From: Sphingomonas alpina
GTDB lineage: Bacteria; Pseudomonadota; Alphaproteobacteria; Sphingomonadales; Sphingomonadaceae
Direction: 5' to 3'
NCBI RefSeq assembly: GCF_014490665.1
Contig: NZ_CP061038.1
Coordinates: 310,001-374,000 of the forward strand
DNA length: 64,000 nucleotides
Made by a program: the position numbers and the translations under genes. Under the pieces are notes generated by a model. That model was not told the origin of the DNA. It did no database searches and was given only the letters and a program-made list of their open reading frames with translations. This document shows positions 46,576-55,870 of this stretch, piece by piece (position 1 is the stretch's first letter; every line of letters begins with the position of its first letter).

Positions 46576-47624
46576 GAATGGCTCCGATAATTAAGCGCCG
46601 CGCTGCCGAGGCGGCGCGTAACATCGCCGGCCGACTCGGCGCGGGCATGCGTCACGCCGTCACCGGCCCAAAGCGGGGAGAAATCGCCGCGCCCCTCGCT
46701 TTCCGCCTTGGCGCGCAGTGGTGCAAGCGCGGCGCTGGCATAGGGGAAGGGCGGGGCAAGATCGCTGATCGGGCCGAGCGCATCGGTCAGCCGGTTGCGC
46801 AGTCCGCCCGCCACACCACCGCTGAACAGGTTCGTGGCAATCAGGTCGCCCGGATAGGCCGTCTCGATCCGCCGGCGATGCACCGCGCTGGTCCATGCCT
46901 CGGGCGTCAGCAGATAGGCAGTGCCGACCTGTATCGCGGCGGCGCCATTCGCCATCGCGGCCGAAACGCCTATCGCATCGGCAATCCCGCCGGCCGCGAT
47001 CACCGGCACGTCGACCGCCGCGACGATCTCCGGCAGGATTTCTTCAAGTGGCCGGGAGCGATATCCGTCAAGGAAATATCCCGCATGACCGCCGGCCTCC
47101 CGGCCTTGCACGATGATTGCGTCACAGCCTTGCGCCGCCAGATGATGCGCCTCGGCCAATGTCGTCGCATTGCCGAAAATCAGCGTCCCCATGGCACGCA
47201 CCCGCGCAAGCAGCGCCTCGTCGGGCAGGCCGAAGTGGAAGCTGACGATCTCCGGTCGCGCTTGTTCGACTGCCTCAGCCATTGCTGCATCGAACGGCCG
47301 CCGCAGTGGTGGAGATCCGGTCGGCGGTGCGACGCCCTCCTCGGCATAAAAGGGCGCGAGTGTGGTGCGCCACACCGTCTCGTCCGGCTGCGGGCCGAGC
47401 GTGTGACAAAAGAAATTGAGGTTGAGCGGTCCGGTGGCCGCGGCGCGGATCGCCGCCACTTCAATCCCTACTGTCGCAGCGTCGAGCACCGCGCAGGCGA
47501 GCGACCCGACCCCGCCCGCGCCGATCGCCGCGATCGCCAGCTCTCGCCCGGCGAAATTGGCCATCGGCGCCTGGACGATCGGCAATCGTGCGCCGGTCAA
47601 TTCCAGAAGGCCGGCGGCAGTCAT
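46572..47624 (-). CDS. Nitronate monooxygenase-like flavoprotein
   Basis: 350 residues from the ATG at 47624. The TIM-barrel NMO features are PIVQAPMANFAG, LNLNFFCHT, GCDAIIVQGREAGGHAGYF (substrate/FMN loop), VIAAGGIADAIGVSAAMANGA and QVGTAYLLTPEAW. The enzyme oxidises alkyl nitronates using FMN. It lies between gloA and gloB with small overlaps, an arrangement that suggests detoxification; its substrate there is unknown. Confidence 0.9.
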   Translation of the reverse strand: MTAAGLLELTGARLPIVQAPMANFAGRELAIAAIGAGGVGSLACAVLDAATVGIEVAAIRAAATGPLNLNFFCHTLGPQPDETVWRTTLAPFYAEEGVAPPTGSPPLRRPFDAAMAEAVEQARPEIVSFHFGLPDEALLARVRAMGTLIFGNATTLAEAHHLAAQGCDAIIVQGREAGGHAGYFLDGYRSRPLEEILPEIVAAVDVPVIAAGGIADAIGVSAAMANGAAAIQVGTAYLLTPEAWTSAVHRRRIETAYPGDLIATNLFSGGVAGGLRNRLTDALGPISDLAPPFPYASAALAPLRAKAESEGRGDFSPLWAGDGVTHARAESAGDVTRRLGSAALNYRSHS

Positions 47625-47625
47625 C

Positions 47626-48039
47626 TTACCACTCACCGGTGTTCGGCATTGAGACCCAGGGCTCGGCCGGCGGCAGCACACCGTCCTGCAGCAATTCGAC
47701 CGAGATATTGTCGGGCGTACGCACGAACGCCATGTGCCCGTCGCGCGGCGGGCGATTGATCGTCACCCCGGCGTCCATCAACCGCTGGCAGGTTTCGTAG
47801 ATATTATCGACGCGATAGGCGAGGTGACCGAAATTGCGCCCGCCCGAATAGTCCTCCGGGTCCCAGTTATGCGTCAGTTCGACTTGCGCATCCTCATCGC
47901 CGGGGGCGGCGAGGAAGATCAGCGTGAAGCGCCCCTTCTCGCTGTCCATCCGCCGCACTTCCTTCAGCCCGAGCAGGTTGAAGAACGTCACCGTCGCATC
48001 CGGATCGGTCACGCGGATCATGGTGTGGAGATATTTCAC
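47626..48039 (-). CDS. gloA: Lactoylglutathione lyase GloA (glyoxalase I)
   Basis: Isomerises the methylglyoxal-glutathione adduct, 137 residues. The GTG start at 48039 ([12 protein letters not shown]) follows CAGGAG by eight bases. VOC-fold metal ligands are His in YLHTMIRV, Glu in QVELTHNW, His in [12 protein letters not shown] and Glu in NISVELLQ. It is the first gene of a gloA-NMO-gloB operon. Confidence 0.96.
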   Translation of the reverse strand: MKYLHTMIRVTDPDATVTFFNLLGLKEVRRMDSEKGRFTLIFLAAPGDEDAQVELTHNWDPEDYSGGRNFGHLAYRVDNIYETCQRLMDAGVTINRPPRDGHMAFVRTPDNISVELLQDGVLPPAEPWVSMPNTGEW

Positions 48040-48147
48040 AAGGGCTGCTCCTGCTGGCGTCGCCCCCCAGATAGGGCGCGCGCAGGCATCCCGCAATTTG
48101 GCCCCTGCGATTCCGGCGAGAATCGAGCTGTAGATTCAGCGAGAGAT

Positions 48148-48927
48148 TCAGGGAGTGATGGGCGGAGCGAACTGCATCAGCGCGGCCTTGGCGGCGATTC
48201 CAGCGTCACCCTGGGGGGCGATCGACACGGCCTGGTTCCAGGCGGCCTTGGCGCCCGCTTCGTCGCCGGCGAGCGCAGCGATGTTCCCCGCCTCGAGCTG
48301 CACCGAGGCATCGTCCCCCGACCGCCGCAGCGCCTCGGCAATATCCTTCTTCGCGCGCGGCAGGTCGTCCATGCGCCGCGCCAGCGTCGCCGAGAGCAGC
48401 CAGGCCAGCGGATCGGCGGCGGCATCGACCACCGCCTGGTCGAGATCGCTACGCGCGCCGGCCAGATCCTTGCTCGCGACCTGCGCCCGCGCACGGTCGA
48501 GATACGCCTCGCCCCGCTGCAGCCCGGTCAACGTGCCCGCCGCCAAAGCCGCGTCGAGCGCGGCGCGCGCCTTGCCCGGATCCTTGGCAGCAAGCCAGGC
48601 ATTGCCGCCTTGCGCCCAGTAAAGCGCCGCACGCCGGTCCTTGGCGAGCTCGGCCGCGCGGGCCGCGCCCTCGAATTCGGCCGCTGCGGCGCCCCATTTC
48701 TCGGTGTTGGTATAGGCGATGCCCAGGCATTGCTGCGCCAGGAACCCACCGCCTGCCAATTGCCAGCGACCGGCTTCCTCGGCGGCGGCATCCGGATTCT
48801 TGGTCGCCTGGTCGAGGCAGCGCGCGGAGCGCTCCTCGGCCGTGGAGGGCGGACCCGCCAGCGGAACTGCAGGAGGCTGGACAGCAGGAGACTGGGCGGT
48901 GGCGAGCAACAGCAGGGGCAGGATCAT
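48148..48927 (-). CDS. Secreted TPR-like protein, unknown function
   Basis: 259 residues. A short hydrophobic start (MILPLLLLATAQS) and Pro-rich linker suggest export. Alanine-rich TPR-like helices follow (EAGRWQLAGGGFLAQQCLGIAYTNTEKWGAAAAEFEG, then YWAQGGNAWLAAKDPGKARAALDAALAAG). It ends in APPITP. Its start overlaps the preceding hydrolase stop by four bases, so the two are co-translated. No function is recognised. Confidence 0.75.
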   Translation of the reverse strand: MILPLLLLATAQSPAVQPPAVPLAGPPSTAEERSARCLDQATKNPDAAAEEAGRWQLAGGGFLAQQCLGIAYTNTEKWGAAAAEFEGAARAAELAKDRRAALYWAQGGNAWLAAKDPGKARAALDAALAAGTLTGLQRGEAYLDRARAQVASKDLAGARSDLDQAVVDAAADPLAWLLSATLARRMDDLPRAKKDIAEALRRSGDDASVQLEAGNIAALAGDEAGAKAAWNQAVSIAPQGDAGIAAKAALMQFAPPITP

Positions 48928-49652
48928 AGGCGCGATATCACATCCTCGACCGCCTTGATCAGCAGCGCGATATCAGCGTCGCGCGACAGGCGGTGGTCGC
49001 CATCCTTGATCAACAGCGTCTGCACATCGGCTGAACGGATCAGCTCGGCAAGCCGTGCGGTGCGTGTCCAGGGCACGTCGCGATCGGACTGACCCTGCAA
49101 CAGCCGCACCGGGCAATCGACCGCAATCGCGCCGAACATCAGCCGGTTCGCCTCGCCCGAATTCCAGAACGCGGCAGTGGTGACGGTCGGCTGGTCCGAA
49201 TAGGGCGACACGCGCGAAACCTTGCCGCCCGACAGGATCGCCAGCTTCTCGTCGGTGGTGAAGCCCCAGTCGGTGAAATCTGGTGCAGGAGCGACGCCGA
49301 TCAGCCCTGCCACCAGCTCGGGCCGGTCGCGCGCCACCAGCAGCATGATCCATCCGCCCATCGACGACCCGACCAGCACAGCGGGGCCATTGGCCAGTTG
49401 CTCGATCATCGACAGGGCATCGTCGCGCCATCCGGCCAGCGTCTGGTCTTCGAACGCGCCTTCACTCTGCCCGCAGCCGCCATAATCGAAACGCAGGAAC
49501 GCGCGTCCGCTTGCCTTTGCCCATGCCTCCAGCGCCAGCGCCTTGGCCCCAGTCATGTCGGAGGCATAGCCTGGCAGGAACACCGTCATCGGGCCGGTGC
49601 CTTCGGTCAGATAATAAGCGAGCGCGGGGCGAGGTGGGGCGGGGGCATTCAT
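48924..49652 (-). CDS. Cytosolic alpha/beta-hydrolase
   Basis: 242 residues. VFLPGYASDMTGAKA, FRFDYGGCGQSEGAF (oxyanion/DYxGxG), nucleophile LVGSSMGGWIMLLV and His in DGDHRLSRDADI are seen. The pattern resembles ABHD10/acyl-protein-thioesterase-like hydrolases. It is coupled to the TPR gene downstream. The substrate is unknown. Confidence 0.85.
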   Translation of the reverse strand: MNAPAPPRPALAYYLTEGTGPMTVFLPGYASDMTGAKALALEAWAKASGRAFLRFDYGGCGQSEGAFEDQTLAGWRDDALSMIEQLANGPAVLVGSSMGGWIMLLVARDRPELVAGLIGVAPAPDFTDWGFTTDEKLAILSGGKVSRVSPYSDQPTVTTAAFWNSGEANRLMFGAIAVDCPVRLLQGQSDRDVPWTRTARLAELIRSADVQTLLIKDGDHRLSRDADIALLIKAVEDVISRL

Positions 49653-49759
49653 GCGGTGCCCCTTAGAGGATGTCGCGGGCGAATTGAATTCCCTTATCCC
49701 TGGTCACACGCGGGATTTGTCTCGAAAAGGGTCCTCGGCCGAGTGCTCATTGCTCGAGG

Positions 49760-50956
49760 TTACACACGCGTGACGGCATAATGCTCCTGAAGTAAGCTGA
49801 CGACTGCCTCGCTGTGCGTCGCATCGCGCGCTTCGAACATGACTTCGAGACGTGCCGCCTGAACGTTCGGCGCCGTGAACAGGCGGTGGTGCGATACCTC
49901 GATGATGTTCGCACCGGCCTGGCCGATGCGAGTCGCGATCTCGCCCAGAACGCCGGGCCGGTCCGGAATGTCGAGCACGAGCCGCATGATTCGTCCGTCG
50001 CGGATCATGACTCGCTGCAGCACATTGGCCAGCGCCCGATTGTCGATGTTCGCACCGCAAATCGGGATGCCGACCCGGCGGCCCCGGAACAGCTCCGGGT
50101 GCGCCAGCAGCGCAGCGACGCCAGCTGCGCCCGCGCCTTCGGCAACGATCTTGACCTCTTCCGCGAGCAGGGCGATCGCGTTCTCGATCACATGCTCGGG
50201 GACAGTGATCACCTGTTTCACCAATTGCCGGGCGATCTCGATCGGGCGGCGTCCGACGTCGCGCACGGCGATCCCCTCGGCGATGGTGCTCCCGCCGACA
50301 CTCACCGGATCACCGCCCAGTTCCTGGGCCATGGCGGCATAGCTTTCCACCTCGACACCAAAGACATCGATCTTTCGTCCGGCACCCTGCGCGGCAAGCG
50401 CCGATCCTGCCAATAATCCGCCACCGCCCACAGGAATGGCGAGCGTGTCGAGCTCAGGCACATCCTCGATCAGTTCGAGCGCGAGCGTGCCCTGGCCGGC
50501 GATGATCGCGTCATCGTCATAAGGATGAATGAAAACGAGACCCTGATTCTCCGCACAGGCTCGTGCATGCGCGGCCGCATCGGCGAGCGTGGCGCCGTGC
50601 AGCACGACCTCGGCGCCCCATTTGGACGTCCGCGTCACCTTGGTCGCCGGGGTAAAGGCCGGCATTACGATCACCGCGCGAATATCGAGAAGTGCAGCAT
50701 GCCGCGCGACGGCCTGGGCATGATTGCCCGCCGACATCGCAACCACCCCGGCAGCGCGCTCCTCCGGCGTCAGCAGCGCGAGACGATTGGCGGCGCCACG
50801 TTCCTTGAAAGCGCCGGTGACCTGCAGCGTATCAAGCTTCAGCCATACATCCGCGCCGGTCAGCCGGCTGATCGCATCGCTGCGGACGACCGGCGTGCGT
50901 ACGACTTTTCCGGCAATCCGCTCGGCGGCAGCTCTTACGTCATCAAAACCAATCAT
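49760..50956 (-). CDS. ilvA: Threonine ammonia-lyase (threonine dehydratase) with ACT domain
   Basis: PLP enzyme converting threonine to 2-oxobutanoate, 398 residues. The PLP lysine is in TGAFKERGAANRL (Lys51), the glycine loop in PVGGGGLLAGSALAA, and AMSAGNHAQAVARHA matches the family. The C-terminal part (RLVLDIPDRPGVLGEIATRIGQAGANIIEVSHHR) is an ACT-like regulatory domain. The length fits the single-ACT type rather than the long biosynthetic form, so a catabolic or isoleucine role is open. Confidence 0.94.
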   Translation of the reverse strand: MIGFDDVRAAAERIAGKVVRTPVVRSDAISRLTGADVWLKLDTLQVTGAFKERGAANRLALLTPEERAAGVVAMSAGNHAQAVARHAALLDIRAVIVMPAFTPATKVTRTSKWGAEVVLHGATLADAAAHARACAENQGLVFIHPYDDDAIIAGQGTLALELIEDVPELDTLAIPVGGGGLLAGSALAAQGAGRKIDVFGVEVESYAAMAQELGGDPVSVGGSTIAEGIAVRDVGRRPIEIARQLVKQVITVPEHVIENAIALLAEEVKIVAEGAGAAGVAALLAHPELFRGRRVGIPICGANIDNRALANVLQRVMIRDGRIMRLVLDIPDRPGVLGEIATRIGQAGANIIEVSHHRLFTAPNVQAARLEVMFEARDATHSEAVVSLLQEHYAVTRV

Positions 50957-51006
50957 CAGCCGCCTGCTCCCGCTCCAGCCCCATCTCGCTGCCTGCCATA
51001 GCGGCG

Positions 51007-51942
51007 TCAGCGCGCGTCGGCGAACCCCTTCAATGCGGTCATGAATGCCTCGGGCTGATCGAGCATCACGAAATGCGCGGCATCGCCGATATCGACATAG
51101 CTGACGCTAGGCGCGGCCTTGTACACGCCCTGATACAGCGCATCGGCGCGCACCTTGGGAATGCCGGTATCGGACCAGGGATAGAGGATGGTCAGCGGCG
51201 TCCGGATCGTGGCCAGATCGGGGCGCAGGTCAGTGGTCAGATCCTCGTACAGCGCCTGGCCGCTGACGCGCGAATCCGCCGCCAGAATCCATGCCTTTAC
51301 CTTGGCGCGCGATTCCGGCTTCAGCGCCAGGCCATTGGCGGTCCGCTCGGCATTGGCTTCATTGACCGGCTTGCCATAGGCGGCGGCCATCTGGTCGCGG
51401 ATCATCTTCGCTTGCGGTTCCATCGCCGCGACCGTCGCATTCGGATTGAAGATCAGCCCGACATAGGGAAGCGAATCCACGATTAGCGCTCGAGAGACGT
51501 CGCCGGAATGCGCCTTGGCCATCATCAGCGCGACCAGCCCGCCCATCGAATGACCGACCATCGGTGCGCTGCCGATCTTCTCCTTGGTGATAAAGGCATT
51601 CAGATCCTCGACAATCCCGTCGAGCATGCCGGGCTTCAGGTTGCCGCGCGGATCGTCGCCAGCAAAGCCGTTGACCTGCACCAGATAGACGCGGTGTGTC
51701 TTGGCCAGTTCGGGCGCCACGCCATCCCATACGGCCCGCGGGCTGGACAGGCCGGGGATCAGGAAGATGGCAGGACCCTTGCCGCTTGCCTGGATCGAGA
51801 TGTGTTCCATCTGCGTCATGGCTGGAACAACCTGGGCCGAGGTGCTGGCTACCGGAGTCCGGGCACGGCCGGCGCCGGGGTGCAGGATGACCAGCATCAA
51901 GACGGCACTGGCGAGAATACGGGCTTTGAAATGAGTGATCAC
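51007..51942 (-). CDS. Exported alpha/beta-hydrolase
   Basis: 311 residues from a GTG at 51942, with AAGGAA seven bases upstream; the regulator stop lies just before it. The signal-like start is VITHFKARILASAVLMLVIL. Hydrolase features are IFLIPGLSSPRAVWDG, nucleophile VGHSMGGLVALMMAK, and His in IGDAAHFVMLDQPE. It lies in an operon with an XRE regulator and a membrane protein. The substrate is unknown. Confidence 0.85.
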   Translation of the reverse strand: MITHFKARILASAVLMLVILHPGAGRARTPVASTSAQVVPAMTQMEHISIQASGKGPAIFLIPGLSSPRAVWDGVAPELAKTHRVYLVQVNGFAGDDPRGNLKPGMLDGIVEDLNAFITKEKIGSAPMVGHSMGGLVALMMAKAHSGDVSRALIVDSLPYVGLIFNPNATVAAMEPQAKMIRDQMAAAYGKPVNEANAERTANGLALKPESRAKVKAWILAADSRVSGQALYEDLTTDLRPDLATIRTPLTILYPWSDTGIPKVRADALYQGVYKAAPSVSYVDIGDAAHFVMLDQPEAFMTALKGFADAR

Positions 51943-51943
51943 G

Positions 51944-52147
51944 TCATGCTTCCTTTGACGGGCTGGTGAAAATGTCTTCGATGGCGAGGTCGAACAGTTC
52001 GGCGATCTTGAAGGCAAGCGGCAGCGAGGGATCGTAGCGCCCGGTCTCGATCGCATTGACGCTCTGGCGGGAAACCTCGAGCCGGTCGGCGAGATCTCCT
52101 TGGCTCCAGTCGCGTTCGGCACGCAGCACCTTGAGGCGGTTCTTCAT
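51944..52147 (-). CDS. Small XRE-family (Cro/CI) regulator
   Basis: 67 residues, starting MKNRLKVLRAERDWSQGDLADRLEVSRQSVNAIETGRYDPSLPLAFKIAELFDLAIEDIF. It is a bare HTH_3 fold without an effector domain, of the type often paired with a small membrane protein. Its ATG overlaps the stop of that gene by four bases. Confidence 0.93.
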   Translation of the reverse strand: MKNRLKVLRAERDWSQGDLADRLEVSRQSVNAIETGRYDPSLPLAFKIAELFDLAIEDIFTSPSKEA

Positions 52148-52551
52148 GTCTCGCGCCCGATCGCCAGCCTGTTGACCAGCGCGCCGATGCCGATGCCGGC
52201 AAACCACAGCACGGCCGTGTAATAGGCATAGACATGCGGCACGAGCCCGAAATTCTCCAGAAAGCCCCAGGCGGTGGTGACGCTGAGCGCGAAGCCGGTC
52301 GCGATCAGCAATTGGCGGACGAACCGGTCACGCAGATATTCGTCGGTTTCCTCAATCAGATAGCGGCCGATGATCATGAAGATCGCGATCTGTGGCACCG
52401 CGGGGAGGATGGCGACGAGATAGGCAAGGGGGCCATGGACCGCACCACGGGAGAAGAGCGCAACAGCGGCGAACAGCAATGCCGCATATCCCAGGCTGAG
52501 CCAGATGACGCGGCGATTGTAGCGTTTGATGGCGGGGCTTGCGCCGAACAT
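52144..52551 (-). CDS. Small membrane protein coupled to the XRE regulator
   Basis: About 135 residues from the ATG at 52551 (MFGASPAIKRYNRR). Four hydrophobic segments are seen (VIWLSLGYAALLFAAVALF, LAYLVAILPAVPQIAIFMII, LLIATGFALSVTTAWGFLENF, YTAVLWFAGIGIGALVN). Many such XRE/membrane-protein pairs are known without a role. A clear promoter with an inverted repeat lies upstream. Confidence 0.7.
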   Translation of the reverse strand: MFGASPAIKRYNRRVIWLSLGYAALLFAAVALFSRGAVHGPLAYLVAILPAVPQIAIFMIIGRYLIEETDEYLRDRFVRQLLIATGFALSVTTAWGFLENFGLVPHVYAYYTAVLWFAGIGIGALVNRLAIGRET

Positions 52552-52585
52552 GGGTAAAGGTCCCTTTCGAATCTGGAAAGCATCC

Positions 52586-52613
52586 TTTACAGAAAGGACA
52601 TCTTTTCTGTCAA
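52586..52613 (-). promoter_or_regulatory. Promoter and palindromic operator of the membrane-protein/XRE operon
   Basis: On the minus strand TTGACA (52613-52608) and TGTAAA (52591-52586) are separated by 16 bases, matching a sigma-70 promoter. The inverted repeat ACAGAAA/TTTCTGT (52589-52595 and 52604-52610) overlaps both boxes, the place where an XRE repressor would block RNA polymerase (inference: autoregulation). Confidence 0.65.
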
Positions 52614-52750
52614 CTCTCCTTTCCATATTGGATGGGAGTCTTGTCAGGATGCCAACGTCGAAATCGCCATAGCTGCCCTGTCCGGCGTTCATAACTGACT
52701 GCTATACAAAGCTCGTGGCTGGCCGCCTGCGCCAAATGAGGGAGCTTTCG

Positions 52751-53206
52751 ATGCACACCGTCCGTGGCGATTTGCTGGCGCTGGCCTGCGAGGGTGAATT
52801 CGATGTGATCGTCCATGGCTGCAACTGCCAATGTCAGATGGGCAAGGGCATCGCTCTGGCGATCAAGCGACAATTTCCCGCGGCTTACGCAGCCGATCTG
52901 GAAACGGAGAAGGGAAGCCGGGAGAAGCTCGGCAGCTTTTCCGCTGCCAAGGTCGAACAAGACGGCCATTCATTCATCATCGTCAACGCCTACACCCAGT
53001 TTCACTGGAGAGGTGCAGGGATGAAGGCCGATTACGACGCCATCCGTCACGTCATGCGGGCAATTGCCTTGCAGTTCCGCGATTGCCGGATTGGCTATCC
53101 GAAGATTGGGGCGGGTCTGGCCGGTGGCGACTGGTCCGTTATCAGCGCCATAATAGACTCGGAACTGGACGGCCTGAATCACACCTATGTGGAGTTCTCA
53201 CCCTGA
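52751..53206 (+). CDS. Stand-alone macro-domain protein
   Basis: 151 residues from the ATG at 52751, with GGGAG upstream. The macro fold is seen in MHTVRGDLLA, FDVIVHGCNCQCQMGKGIALAIKRQFP (ADP-ribose loop GCNCQ...MGKGIA) and RIGYPKIGAGLAGGDWSVI. It resembles ADP-ribose-1''-phosphate phosphatase/ADP-ribosyl hydrolase types rather than MacroD. No ADP-ribosyltransferase or toxin gene is adjacent. A short CCCTGTCC/GGACAGGG palindrome follows the stop. Confidence 0.88.
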   Translation: MHTVRGDLLALACEGEFDVIVHGCNCQCQMGKGIALAIKRQFPAAYAADLETEKGSREKLGSFSAAKVEQDGHSFIIVNAYTQFHWRGAGMKADYDAIRHVMRAIALQFRDCRIGYPKIGAGLAGGDWSVISAIIDSELDGLNHTYVEFSP

Positions 53207-53267
53207 GATAGGGGCGTCGCGCCCTGTCCGGGACAGGGTGGCAGGACAGCGCCGGGGAATCTTGAAA

Positions 53268-53522
53268 TCAGATGACGTATTCGACCGTCGTCATCTGGGC
53301 CTGAGCCGCGCGTGCCGCGCCGCGCTTGGCGACGAGCACCTCGTGCAATTCCTTCACTGCGTCGCTGCCTGCGGTCTTGAACGCGAAGGGCAGCCAGGCA
53401 TGGATCATGCAACCGAGCCCGCCGCACACCATCCGGAAACCGAAGCGCGATGCGACCCCGAAATGCTCGCCGAAACTCTCACCGACTGACTCAGGATGAT
53501 CGAGAAACAGACGGCGGAACAT
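53268..53522 (-). CDS. DUF6356 family protein
   Basis: 84 residues from the ATG at 53522 (MFRRLFLDHPESVGESFGEHFGVA). RFGFRMVCGGLGCMIHAWLPFAF is a single hydrophobic segment. The pattern matches a small conserved sphingomonad family of unknown function. It is found just downstream of the Mur ligase on the same strand. Confidence 0.8.
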   Translation of the reverse strand: MFRRLFLDHPESVGESFGEHFGVASRFGFRMVCGGLGCMIHAWLPFAFKTAGSDAVKELHEVLVAKRGAARAAQAQMTTVEYVI

Positions 53523-53576
53523 GGGCGAACCTCTTCGTTGCGGATGGCCGACCTCTATCATGGCCGGGGCTTGCTG

Positions 53577-54977
53577 TCAGCCTTTGGCGGCAATTCGTGT
53601 CAGCATTTCGGCGGCAAGCTGGCTCAGCGTATCGTCGCGCGCGCCCATGATGACGATGCGGTCGCCCGCCTGCGCCCGGTCGGCCAACGATGCCGCAGCC
53701 GCTGCGCGGTCGGCGATATGCAGCGCGTTGCCGCCACCGGCCACCACATCGGCGATGATGTCGGCGCTGGTCACTTCACGTACCACCGTGCCACCCTGAT
53801 AGACCGGGTCGGGCAGCACGAGCAGGTCGTCGGTGCGTAATTTCTTCACGAACATCGCGACCAGCTCGGCGCGCATCACCTTGAGCGGGCCATAGCCGTG
53901 CGGCTGGAACAGAAGCAGCAGCCGCCCGGGAAAGGCGTGCAGCGTGTCGAGCGTGGCGGCGATCTTGTCCGGGTTGTGGCCAAAATCGTCGATCACGGCG
54001 ACACCGCCAGCCTCGCCGACCAGTTCGAAGCGCCGCTTGAGTCCGGTGAAACCTTCGATCGCGGCGATCGCCTCGGTCAGCGGCACGCCCGCCGCGGTGG
54101 CAGCGCCGATCGCGGCCAGTGCGTTGGAGACATTGTGGCGGCCGGGTACCGACAGCCGCACACTGTGCCGCGATCCGCCGGTGACCAGGTCGAAGCCGAT
54201 TGCAAAGGGTTCGGGTACAAGCTTCTCGGCCATCAGGTCGGCCGGCACATCGATCGCGAAGGTTGTCATCCGCGCCGGATCGAGTGTCGCGGTCAGCGCT
54301 GCCGTCTCGGCATCGCCGATATTGACCAGCGTGGTTGCCGCCTTGCCGGCAAAGTCGCCGAACAGGGTGCGCAGTTCCTCCAGCGACTTGTGATCGAGGC
54401 TGACATTGTTGAGCACCGCGATGCGCGGATGATAGAGCGCGATCGACCCGTCGCTCTCGTCCACCTCGCTGACGAACGCCGCCCCGCCCCCCACCAATGC
54501 GCTGGCGAACGGTGCGTCGGGGCCGGCGAAATTCTTCATCACCGCACCGTTCATCACCGTCGGGTCGCGTCCACAGGCATGCAGAATCCAGCCGATCATG
54601 CCTGTCACGGTCGATTTGCCGCTGGTCCCGGCGACGCCGATCGGCAACGCGCTTGCGTTGAACAGGCTGGCGAGCAATTCCGCCCGGCTCATTCGCGGCG
54701 CGCCGATCCGGTCAGCCGCGACGATATCGGCGACGGTCGCTTCGACCGCGGCGGAGGCGATGACGATCTGGTCGGCGCTGGTAACGCCGCTGCCGTCCTG
54801 CGGGAACAGCGCGACGCCTCTGGTGCGCAGGTCGGCGAACTTGGCCGGCAGCCGTGCCTGATCCAGCGTCCGGTCCGACCCGGCGACGATCGCACCGCGC
54901 CCGGCCAGGATCATCGCCAGTGGCATCATGCCGCTGCCGCCGATCCCGACGAAGAAGTAGGATTTGCCGTTATGCAT
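53577..54977 (-). CDS. Mur ligase family protein (MurC/Mpl type)
   Basis: 466 residues. The N-terminal UDP-binding domain starts [18 protein letters not shown], the ATP-binding motif is [15 protein letters not shown], and [10 protein letters not shown] with [12 protein letters not shown] is conserved. It joins an amino acid or peptide to UDP-MurNAc. Being beside an LD-carboxypeptidase, it most likely works in murein recycling (Mpl-type), but MurC-like de novo action is not excluded; the canonical murC is not in the window. The two genes are divergent with 62 bases between. Confidence 0.9.
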   Translation of the reverse strand: MHNGKSYFFVGIGGSGMMPLAMILAGRGAIVAGSDRTLDQARLPAKFADLRTRGVALFPQDGSGVTSADQIVIASAAVEATVADIVAADRIGAPRMSRAELLASLFNASALPIGVAGTSGKSTVTGMIGWILHACGRDPTVMNGAVMKNFAGPDAPFASALVGGGAAFVSEVDESDGSIALYHPRIAVLNNVSLDHKSLEELRTLFGDFAGKAATTLVNIGDAETAALTATLDPARMTTFAIDVPADLMAEKLVPEPFAIGFDLVTGGSRHSVRLSVPGRHNVSNALAAIGAATAAGVPLTEAIAAIEGFTGLKRRFELVGEAGGVAVIDDFGHNPDKIAATLDTLHAFPGRLLLLFQPHGYGPLKVMRAELVAMFVKKLRTDDLLVLPDPVYQGGTVVREVTSADIIADVVAGGGNALHIADRAAAAASLADRAQAGDRIVIMGARDDTLSQLAAEMLTRIAAKG

Positions 54978-55039
54978 TGCGTCGCGCTATCGGCAATGCG
55001 CCAAAGGGGCAAGTTGTGGAAAGGGAGCCGGGACAGCTC

Positions 55040-55861
55040 ATGCGGATTGGCGTTGTCGCCCCGGCGGGACGGATCGACGAAGTGGTGGCGGCGCGCGCGA
55101 TGGCGTTCGCGGCGATCGCCTATCCGTCGGTCGACCTGATTTTCCACCCGCAATGCTATCGTACCGATGGCGGGCATTTCGCCGGTCCGGACTCAGCGCG
55201 TGCCGCGGCTTTTCTCGAATACGCCAACGACCCGGCGATCGATGCCTTGTGGTTCGCGCGGGGCGGCTATGGCTCGAACCGCATTCTTGCCGATGTGATC
55301 CCCAACCTCGGCCCCGCCGCCAAGACCAAAAGCTATGCCGGCTTTTCCGACATGGGCTTCATCCTTGGCGCGCTCTATGCGCGGCGCATCGGCAAGCCGG
55401 TCCATGCGCCGATGGTCTCAAGCATCAACAACAGCAATGGCGGTGACGCCGTGATCGCGCGCACGCTCAGCTGGCTGGTCGACAAGGACCGCCGCTGGCT
55501 CGAGCCGAGTCTCGGCAAACAGCCGACCGTCGCGTTCAACCTGTCGATCCTCAACAATCTGCTCGGCACGCAGTGGATGCCCGACCTGACCGATCATGTG
55601 CTGATGATCGAGGAAGTGTCGGAAGCGCTCTACCGCGTTGATCGCATGCTGTTCCAGATGGCCAATGCGACCCAGCTGAAGGGCATTGCCGGAGTCCGGC
55701 TCGGCGCGATCAGCGACGTGACACCCAACACGCCGGAGTTCGCCGAAACTCCCCAACAGATGATCGAACGCTGGTGCAAGGACATGAAGGTGCCGTTCCT
55801 TGGGTCCGCCGATATCGGGCATGTGCGCACCAACAAGGTGGTGCCGTTCGGCTTGGTATAG
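55040..55861 (+). CDS. ldcA: LD-carboxypeptidase (S66 family)
   Basis: 273 residues. It removes the terminal D-Ala from the recycled tetrapeptide. Features are IGVVAPAG at the N terminus, LWFARGGYGSNRIL (catalytic Ser region), SDMGFI, VLMIEEVSEALYRVDRML (Glu) and GHVRTNKVVPFG with the catalytic His. The ATG at 55040 has GGGA upstream. It is divergent from the Mur ligase, forming a recycling pair. Confidence 0.93.
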   Translation: MRIGVVAPAGRIDEVVAARAMAFAAIAYPSVDLIFHPQCYRTDGGHFAGPDSARAAAFLEYANDPAIDALWFARGGYGSNRILADVIPNLGPAAKTKSYAGFSDMGFILGALYARRIGKPVHAPMVSSINNSNGGDAVIARTLSWLVDKDRRWLEPSLGKQPTVAFNLSILNNLLGTQWMPDLTDHVLMIEEVSEALYRVDRMLFQMANATQLKGIAGVRLGAISDVTPNTPEFAETPQQMIERWCKDMKVPFLGSADIGHVRTNKVVPFGLV

Positions 55862-55870
55862 GGGGCGAAG

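Noticed and set aside
52715..52750. GTG/ATG starts upstream of the macro-domain gene
   Set aside because: The conserved fold begins at MHTVRGD, where GGGAG gives correct spacing.
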